DNA of 8,922 nt from Desulforhopalus sp. (GTDB lineage: Bacteria; Desulfobacterota; Desulfobulbia; Desulfobulbales; Desulfocapsaceae), in the NCBI GenBank assembly GCA_023231425.1, contig JALNVI010000089.1, positions 1-8,922 of the forward strand. Direction: 5' to 3'. Below, one piece after another: positions 1-5,525 of the stretch. Made by a program: the position numbers and the translations under genes. The notes under the pieces are model-generated. The model was given only the letters and a program-made list of their open reading frames with translations. It was not told where the DNA came from and made no database searches. The stretch's first letter is position 1, and every line of letters starts with the position of its first letter.

Positions 1-224
1 TAAAAGGCGAAAAAGAAAGAATCCTGTAAAATCAAGCAGTTAGAAATTAGCTTCGTAAACTTTTCTTAGTTTTTAGTAATGATTTCAACATATTAAGTCA
101 TTTCGCTCCGGGAACTGCTGAAATGCCGCCATTACATTTTCTTCAATCGCAAGCTGACAAATAACTACACTAAAGGGAATTCTGAAACAGCTTACATTCC
201 CATCAACAACAGAATCAATGTCCA
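1..224. other. Left-edge intergenic DNA, no gene recognised
   Basis: AT-rich sequence without a convincing reading frame, RNA gene or terminator. The only detail of note is the 11-mer TGAAACAGCTT at 183-193, which also occurs in the stem-loop element found later at 4642 and 7999. The similarity largely ends there, so it is not annotated as a further copy. Any promoter for the small gene starting at 225 should lie here, but I could not pick a clear -35/-10 pair. Confidence 0.4.
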
Positions 225-623
225 ATGAAAACGTCTGAAGACCGTACAAAGCTCACTACAAACCAGTCGGAATTGAACCGTCGAAGCACCGTCCTGGCGG
301 AAGAGCGCACTCAATTGTCCACACAGAGAACAAAAATGGCAGAGAAGCGGACAGACCTGGCTGAGTCGCGAACCGATTTTTCCATATATCGCTCTATTCT
401 GGCAAAGCAGCGGACGGAGCTGGCGTTCATTCGCACCGGCCTTGCATTCGTTGCCCTCGGAATTGGCATGATACGATATTTCGGCTTCGGCCCCTGGACG
501 ACACTCGATATCGGCATTGTGGTCATTGGCGCAACTTTGGGCATAGGGCAGCAGTCGCTTCATAACCACGATAAAATTCCAGCGTATTTACGACCGCAAA
601 ATGAAAGCTTTTCTCACCTCTGA
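225..623 (+). CDS. DUF202 (YidH-type) small membrane protein with heptad-repeat stalk
   Basis: 132 aa, function unknown. Residues 61-88 carry the DUF202 signature: an L-A-x-x-R-T-x-L-A-F-I-R-T-G-L-A-F segment running into the first membrane span (about 66-88). A second span lies at about 92-112, followed by a short polar tail. Residues 5-74 can be laid out as ten consecutive heptads of the form x-x-R-T-x-L-A; R-T is exact in seven of them. DUF202 proteins normally show only the last two heptads, so this looks like an amplified membrane-proximal helix, probably cytoplasmic, with Arg and Leu on regular faces. The ATG at 225 has no clear Shine-Dalgarno sequence, so the start is uncertain. A long open frame on the opposite strand is read as a by-product of the 21-bp periodicity. 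DUF202 assignment is fairly secure; the role is unknown. Confidence 0.75.
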   Translation: MKTSEDRTKLTTNQSELNRRSTVLAEERTQLSTQRTKMAEKRTDLAESRTDFSIYRSILAKQRTELAFIRTGLAFVALGIGMIRYFGFGPWTTLDIGIVVIGATLGIGQQSLHNHDKIPAYLRPQNESFSHL

Positions 624-964
624 ATCCGAGGGGTAGAACAATCCGGCAGCCTCTGGACAACGTGGTAACAAGCGCTGATTGTTCAGTCATTTTTGTTCTG
701 CAATATAAGCGATTTGATACTCCTCCCCCGAAGTTCCTTAACTTCTTTTACTTACGTTATTTTTGTGGTATTCTTCAGAGGAATGTAATTCATGGCAGGA
801 GACTGCTACAGGGGGAGACACCAATTTAATTTTTCCCTGCTGCAAGAGCGACTTCATTCAACCAGGAGGTACAAGCAAAGAAGCTGAACTGTTTTTTGAG
901 CAAGCCAGATTCACTATGCGTTTTTGTTCGTGTATGAACGGCTTAACCAAAGGAGGGTCAAAAA
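624..964. other. 341-bp intergenic region upstream of the hydrolase gene
   Basis: No gene is called here. The region contains the candidate promoter at 747-774 and the strong ribosome binding site AGGAGG at 951-956 serving the ATG at 965. A frame opening with TTG at 763 runs to 999 and contains a vaguely zinc-ribbon-like cysteine pair, but it has no ribosome binding site, overlaps the well-supported hydrolase start and matches no family I know. No hairpin terminator for the preceding gene is visible. Confidence 0.5.
747..774 (+). promoter_or_regulatory. Candidate sigma-70-type promoter for the hydrolase gene
   Basis: TTTACT (747-752) and TATTCT (769-774) are separated by 16 bp. A TG dinucleotide one base upstream of the second hexamer (766-767) gives an extended -10 pattern. 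It lies about 190 bp before the ATG at 965. This is a match by eye only; the hexamers are imperfect. Confidence 0.3.
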
Positions 965-2737
965 ATGCCAGAACATGCAAAAACCTCTACTGCCACTGAA
1001 AACCCAGAGGGCACCCCCCAACAGCGCGTCGACGGCAAGTACACCGCTGTTGTTTACTTCCATGGCATGGGCAGTCAGAAGCGTTACGAAGAAGTCAGCC
1101 GACTGGTGGACTGTCTTGACCAGCACGCCCAGCCGCCCCTCGCAGATGATGCCGAAAAAACCGGCAGGCTGCGTAACATCCGCGCATGCATTGAGCCTGA
1201 CCGTGTGGATGGCCAGAGCGATGTCAGCTACGTGAAACTGCTGCATCATCACACCATAAACAACTCCCACTGCCGCGACGACTACCGTTTTTATGAAGCC
1301 TACTGGGCACCCGTAGCGGCAGGCGGAACATCGGAATGGGGCGTTCTAAAGTGGATGTTTCAACAAATACCGAATCCAATCCGCTCCCTGATGGCACCCT
1401 GGCGAACCCGCGCGCGCCTGCGGATGAGTTACTTGTACGCACATTGGTCAAGACTCAACCGCACGAAAAATAATCCCTACGGAAAAAACGATCTCAAACA
1501 TCTTGCCAAAGCCTATCGCGACTTCGAAGGCCCGGATGCATGGCGCGCATACCCCAGGGGCAATTTTGCAGAATTCATTGACTACCTGCAACGGCCTGAT
1601 GGCGAGGATGCCTCTTGTGTGGCTTTAGCCCGTTCATGGCTCAAAGATTATCGCCTGCGCGAGTGCTTCAACCTGTTCGTACTTACCACACTGGGTTTAG
1701 CCCTGGTGCTCGGCGGCCTCGCCTTGCTGGGCATTTCCTCCAAATTATTGAGCTACGCACCAACAGCATTGAAAATTGGTGAGCAGTTTACGCCAACCTG
1801 GGAACAAACACTCACGCTTGCCCTGATAGTTGCAGGATTACTGTCGATCACCGGCTTCCTTCGCAATTACATGGGTGACGTTCAACTCTGGGCAACGTAT
1901 CAGGAGACCGAAGAGAAGCACACAAAGCGCCGCAAAATTCTTCAGACCGGTGTCGACACCCTGCGCCATGTCCTACTCGACCCGCAGTGCATGCGCATTG
2001 TCGTAATAGCACACAGCCTCGGTACAACAGTCGCGCATGACGCACTTTTGCAGCTGGGCCGCTACAATCGCGCACGCGCTGAAAAAGATACCCTGCCCCT
2101 CGACAAGCTCGATCAATTCGTCACACTGGCCAGCCCCATCGATAAAATACATTATTTTTTCGAAAGCGAACCCGGTAATTACCATCGCTACAATCGCGTC
2201 AAAGAAGAAGTGCGCGGGGACATCAGCAACGCCCCCTTCACCGTAAAAAACAAACCGCACATGCACTGGATAAATTTTTGGGATCAGGCAGATATCATCA
2301 GCGGCAGTTTGGAATCACCGAATGCCTCAGGGCGCCAGAACATCCCTGTCGACAATATAGAAGTAGCCAATTTCCGTTTCCCTGAACCTGGCAGCAGTCA
2401 CTCCGCCTACTTTCAACATCCCGGCGTAGTTGGCCGACTGTTCGACATTCTGTTCAATAAACACGGCTCGTTCTGGCCTGCGCCGGACACCGATACAGAC
2501 GTCAACTACACAGCCCTGCTGCAAGGCCCTGGTGCCGGTCTGAAAAGCACAAAAATATTTCAGGCAATTATATTAACACTACCCTGGTTGATACTGGTGT
2601 ACGCACTTACCCGTTTATTGTGTGCACCCTCATTTCTTTCAACCTGTTCTGGCTGGCTGGTCGTAAGCGTAGCGGGCGTTCTGGCAGTAAGTTACTGGTT
2701 CGGACGAGGCCGACCTTTGCCTGATCTTTCTGATTGA
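965..2737 (+). CDS. Membrane-embedded alpha/beta-hydrolase-fold protein, substrate unknown
   Basis: 590 aa, start set by AGGAGG eight bases upstream of the ATG. Residues 28-38 form a hydrophobic strand followed by HGMGSQ, the HG oxyanion-type motif of lipase-like hydrolases. Residues 344-354 form a strand then A-H-S-L-G-T, a nucleophile elbow with Ser351 and Ala in the first position instead of the usual Gly. Asp440 or Asp443 (N-F-W-D-Q-A-D) and His479 or His485 are plausible acid and base residues. Hydrophobic segments at about 234-257 and 283-299 lie between the two motifs, and two more at about 532-550 and 562-578 near the C terminus, so the protein is probably anchored by four spans with the catalytic parts on one side. 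There is no signal peptide. A lipase, esterase or thioesterase on lipid substrates is possible but not shown. It stands alone, without a visible operon partner or terminator. Confidence 0.7.
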   Translation: MPEHAKTSTATENPEGTPQQRVDGKYTAVVYFHGMGSQKRYEEVSRLVDCLDQHAQPPLADDAEKTGRLRNIRACIEPDRVDGQSDVSYVKLLHHHTINNSHCRDDYRFYEAYWAPVAAGGTSEWGVLKWMFQQIPNPIRSLMAPWRTRARLRMSYLYAHWSRLNRTKNNPYGKNDLKHLAKAYRDFEGPDAWRAYPRGNFAEFIDYLQRPDGEDASCVALARSWLKDYRLRECFNLFVLTTLGLALVLGGLALLGISSKLLSYAPTALKIGEQFTPTWEQTLTLALIVAGLLSITGFLRNYMGDVQLWATYQETEEKHTKRRKILQTGVDTLRHVLLDPQCMRIVVIAHSLGTTVAHDALLQLGRYNRARAEKDTLPLDKLDQFVTLASPIDKIHYFFESEPGNYHRYNRVKEEVRGDISNAPFTVKNKPHMHWINFWDQADIISGSLESPNASGRQNIPVDNIEVANFRFPEPGSSHSAYFQHPGVVGRLFDILFNKHGSFWPAPDTDTDVNYTALLQGPGAGLKSTKIFQAIILTLPWLILVYALTRLLCAPSFLSTCSGWLVVSVAGVLAVSYWFGRGRPLPDLSD

Positions 2738-2915
2738 TCCGCTGTAATTCAGTGTCGATAAAGATGAGGCAGGCAGGTAAAACCCCGGGTATGATTTGTA
2801 CTGACATTGATCTGCCAGCCGCAGCACTCGATTTATCTGCCCATACTGTTCGATGGCAGAATCATAACGAGATCAGAGAAAAAATCTGCTAATGCATAAA
2901 AAATCAGGAGGAATA

Positions 2916-3785
2916 ATGGAAAAAGCAAAATCAATTGCAATCACTGGCGCCAGTGGTTTCGTCGGTTCTCACCTGTGTAGCATGTTCAAGAAAAACGGCT
3001 GGGGAATAATACCTCTCGGTCGTAAAGAATTTGCCTCCACACCAGAAAAACTTGCTCAAATTATAGAGGGAGTTGATGTAATCGTAAACCTGGCCGGGGC
3101 CCCTGTGGTCGGTCGTTGGAGTGAGAAGTATAAAAAAAATTTATACGACAGCAGAGTTACTCTCACAAACAAACTGATCAATGCCTGCAAGCTGTTGGAG
3201 ACACCCCCTTCCACGTTCCTTTCTGTTTCTGCCGCCGGCTGCTATACCGCAGATGGAAGCCATACCGAAGAGAATAATGTTTTAGCTGACGATTTTCTCG
3301 GAAATCTGACCCGCGACTGGGAACATGAAGCTTTAAAAGCTAAAGAGTTTGGCAGTCGCACAACTATTTTTCGTTTTGGTATTGTTCTGGGAAAAGGAGG
3401 CGGTGTCCTGGGGCAGATGCTTTTGCCTTTTAAACTTGGTTTGGGAGGAACCATTGGTGATGGCAGCCAGGCTCTTTCCTGGATACATATAACAGATTTA
3501 GTGCGAATCTTTGAGGAAGCAATTACTGATTCAACCTATGAAGGAATCTATAATTTAACAGCTCCTCATCCCACAACAAATCTTAAATTCACCAAAGCTC
3601 TCGGTAAAGCACTTTCAAGGCCAACCATTTTACCCGTTCCAGTGTTTCTTCTTCGTTTAGTCTATGGCGACGGAGCACAGGTCATCACTTCCGGCCAGAC
3701 AGCTCTTCCCCAGAGGTTATTAGACCGTGGTTTTCAATTTGATTTTCCTTTTATTGATGAAGCAGTTGCTGATTGTGTCAAATAG
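2916..3785 (+). CDS. TIGR01777 family NAD(P)-dependent epimerase-like protein (SDR)
   Basis: 289 aa, a complete atypical short-chain dehydrogenase. The N terminus has the dinucleotide-binding T-G-A-S-G-F-V-G motif at 10-17. It is followed by family hallmarks: N-L-A-G-A-P then G-R-W (around 57-67), D-S-R-V, a serine-rich S-V-S-A-A-G strand, F-R-F-G-I-V-L-G-K-G-G-G and S-W-I-H-I-x-D. The C-terminal portion (P-V-P-V-F-L-L-R-L to the end) matches the DUF1731 tail. Relatives include E. coli YfcH and human SDR39U1; the substrate is unknown. I chose the ATG at 2916 because AGGAGG sits four bases upstream (2906-2911); an in-frame ATG at 2892 lacks such a site. The next gene begins 14 bp after the stop, so the two are probably co-transcribed. 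Confidence 0.9.
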   Translation: MEKAKSIAITGASGFVGSHLCSMFKKNGWGIIPLGRKEFASTPEKLAQIIEGVDVIVNLAGAPVVGRWSEKYKKNLYDSRVTLTNKLINACKLLETPPSTFLSVSAAGCYTADGSHTEENNVLADDFLGNLTRDWEHEALKAKEFGSRTTIFRFGIVLGKGGGVLGQMLLPFKLGLGGTIGDGSQALSWIHITDLVRIFEEAITDSTYEGIYNLTAPHPTTNLKFTKALGKALSRPTILPVPVFLLRLVYGDGAQVITSGQTALPQRLLDRGFQFDFPFIDEAVADCVK

Positions 3786-3799
3786 CAGGTGAATTTTAT

Positions 3800-4504
3800 A
3801 TGCGAATCTGGGACATAAATTCTGGTTTCTTAAATGATCAGAGTCTCTTAGGAGAACATCGCGAGTTGCATGGCATGCATTCCATTATCAGCAGGAAAAA
3901 ATCCGGATATTCCCGCCATCCTGAGACTCTTCGCTGGGTTTCTCATTTACCTGCGCTGATAATCCGCCATGAGTTACTGGTTGGAGAAATGAAATTGCGG
4001 GGATTTAATCACCACAGCCCTCTTCACGGATATACGAGCAGCGTTGAGTGGCCCGCAATTTTTATTGATCCCCCTGCAGCGCAATACAGCCTGCTGCAAA
4101 AAAAGTATGTCACAAAGAAACAGGGACGTATTCCTTTACCACAAAATATTCAGATATTATGGGCTGACCATAAATATTCCGTTATGGCCAGAGCCCCTTA
4201 CATCTACGCAGAAATCGGCAAAAGAGTGGCTGCCGGAGAAATTACTTTTGAGGCCTTATCAGAAAAACTCGTGCAGCTTCTGCGCACCCCGCCATCCGAA
4301 GGACGCCTTACAAATGCGGTATTCCACATGTGGGGCTATATTTCCGACTATTCACCGATGAATCCTCGGGAACGGACAAACGTTGAGTTACTCGAGGAAA
4401 TTCAAAAAAAATCAAGGGAATATAATATCGATTATCTCCTCCACTCCACAGCCCTCAGTGACTTGATGTTCTATGCTCAATGGCATTCTTTTATGGGAGA
4501 ATAA
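3800..4504 (+). CDS. Pyrimidine dimer glycosylase-like domain fused to DUF1722 (YbgA-like) domain
   Basis: 234 aa. Residues 1-75 resemble the bacterial pyrimidine dimer DNA glycosylase/endonuclease V family: an M-R-I-W-D opening, then Q-S-L-L-G-E-H-R-E-L-H, comparable with T4 endonuclease V around its catalytic Glu23 (here Glu22), and R-H-P-E-T-L-R-W. Residues about 119-220 resemble DUF1722 as in E. coli YbgA: D-H-K-Y-S-V-M-A then Y-x-E-I-G-K-R-V-A, a PPSEGR-x-x-N-x-x-x-H-x-x-G-Y block, and a helical C-terminal part. The likely activity is base excision of UV photoproducts, but T4 endonuclease V uses the amine of Thr2 after Met removal and this protein has Arg2, which should keep its Met. The start at 3800 is preceded by AGGTGA. 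It lies 14 bp downstream of the epimerase gene and reads as the second gene of that operon. The domain split is by eye. Confidence 0.7.
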   Translation: MRIWDINSGFLNDQSLLGEHRELHGMHSIISRKKSGYSRHPETLRWVSHLPALIIRHELLVGEMKLRGFNHHSPLHGYTSSVEWPAIFIDPPAAQYSLLQKKYVTKKQGRIPLPQNIQILWADHKYSVMARAPYIYAEIGKRVAAGEITFEALSEKLVQLLRTPPSEGRLTNAVFHMWGYISDYSPMNPRERTNVELLEEIQKKSREYNIDYLLHSTALSDLMFYAQWHSFMGE

Positions 4505-4641
4505 CAGAGAGTCAATACCGCTTTTTTTTATGAATATGGCCTGCTCCGAATTTCAACCTGTCGGAGATCCAGATGAGCTGCCGCCGGGTAAACGATTCCC
4601 CTTCCCCCGCGCTGGCTGAAATTCTCATGCAGCGACAAAAT

Positions 4642-4685
4642 AAGGGTACCTTGAAACAGCTTGTATTTCGTTCATATTGAGGTAC
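4642..4685. repeat. Stem-loop element, copy 1 (direct repeat of 7999-8043)
   Basis: Shares TTGAAACAGCTTGTATTTC and TTCATATT with the copy at 7999, with one mismatch across about 31 central bases and a few more at the edges. Its ends form a perfect 6-bp inverted repeat, GTACCT (4646-4651) and AGGTAC (4680-4685), around the conserved core. The other copy keeps the stem with different bases, which suggests the fold matters. It could be a small mobile or REP-like repeat, or a structured RNA element. Confidence 0.6.
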
Positions 4686-4717
4686 AGGAGAAAATTTATT
4701 ACAGGCATGTTGATCAC

Positions 4718-4879
4718 GGAGTCTGTCGCTTACCTGGAGTCTGTCGCTTACCTGGAGTCTGTCGCTTACCCGGAGTCTGTCGCTTACCCGGAGTCTGTCG
4801 CTTACCCGGAGTCTGTCGCTTACCCGGAGTCTGTCGCTTACCTGGAGTCTGTCGCTTACCTGGAGTCTGTCGCTTACCT
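4718..4879. repeat. Nine tandem copies of an 18-bp unit
   Basis: The unit GGAGTCTGTCGCTTACCY is repeated nine times head to tail without a spacer or indel. The only variation is the last base: T,T,C,C,C,C,T,T,T from left to right. Because 18 is divisible by three, several frames stay open across it; one gives G-V-C-R-L-P hexapeptides (the T/C change is silent there) and another E-S-V-A-Y-L/P. Neither has a well-placed ribosome binding site. There are no unique spacers, so it is not a CRISPR array. Possible roles include a variable-number tandem repeat, a protein-binding array, or a small repeat protein starting at the ATG at 4707. Confidence 0.95.
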
Positions 4880-5390
4880 CGACGTCTCGTTCCTCGCTTT
4901 GTCGGAGGATAATTTTTTTACTGTAATGAAGAAGGTCCGCGATTATTCAAGGTACCCATATCACTATTCACCCCATCTGCCAGAGCTTTGATCCTTCACC
5001 TCAGGCGCCCCTCTTTGACAGTCTGCTCCGCGTTGTCATAGAATCCAGCCAATACACCCGCCGCCCGTATTATAATCCGCAGAACGCCACAGGACAAAAG
5101 GAAAAATGGCATCTCTCTGTCCCTGACCGTCCCCCCGCGCACCTCTTTTCACCCGGCCTCGGACACTCTTGTTACTGGTTCAATTATTTTCACCGTTTCC
5201 AACTCTTTAAGAATTGATTTTTGAAAAATGACAGGTACAACGGACTGTATCTTTCCAAAACCACTGCATAACATGAAAATACAGTTGTCAATTTTACCTT
5301 TGCTATTCATCATCAAAATAGCTTATATATGCAACCGCTGGATATTCCATGTAAAATATTAATTTTGTTGGTGAGGGCTTCGAAAAAACT

Positions 5391-5451
5391 GGTTGCCACA
5401 ATGGATAACCTCCCTATAGTTAGGTGTTACTAAGTTACTTGTTATTATAAA
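5391..5451 (+). promoter_or_regulatory. Candidate promoter/operator region upstream of feoAB
   Basis: The stretch just before the iron transporter holds a bulged inverted repeat GGTT-CCA...TGG-AACC (5391-5410), a TTAG...CTAA pair with a 6-bp spacer (5420-5433) whose left half TTAGGT resembles half of a DtxR/IdeR-type iron box, and an AT-rich TATTATAAA (5443-5451) that could be a -10 region. No good Fur box is seen. Iron-dependent control is expected for feo genes, but these sites are only suggestive. Confidence 0.25.
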
Positions 5452-5525
5452 AAATTATTTATATATTTGAAGCAGACCCTGCAGCTCTACGCAGGAAAGA
5501 CTTCAATCAGAATACTGGAGGCATC

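Larger units (their letters stand above)
4505..5525. other. 1-kb gene-poor gap carrying repeats and the feo leader
   Basis: No gene is called. From left to right it contains a T-rich stretch after the glycosylase gene without a strong hairpin, a small CTCCGA/TCGGAG inverted repeat (4544-4566), stem-loop element copy 1 (4642-4685), the 18-bp tandem array (4718-4879), an anonymous frame lacking an ATG that is open from about 4928 to a TGA near 5216, and from about 5200 onward an AT-rich leader before the iron transporter. A short frame at 4530-4619 (29 codons) has no ribosome binding site and is not called. Confidence 0.5.

Noticed and set aside
183..193. Third copy of the stem-loop element (TGAAACAGCTT)
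   Set aside because: Only 11 bases match contiguously; the rest of the core and the terminal stem are not preserved.
192..569. 125-codon frame on the - strand opposite the DUF202 gene
   Set aside because: It mirrors the 21-bp periodic coding repeat; the + strand has the recognisable DUF202 signature and membrane spans.
763..999. Small cysteine-containing protein starting at TTG
   Set aside because: No ribosome binding site, it overlaps the supported hydrolase start, and no family is recognised.
4718..4879. CRISPR array
   Set aside because: The units are contiguous 18-mers with no unique spacers, and there are no cas genes.
4661..4912. Repeat protein of G-V-C-R-L-P hexapeptides
   Set aside because: The TTG start lies inside the stem-loop element and lacks a ribosome binding site; open frames are expected from an 18-bp repeat without stops.
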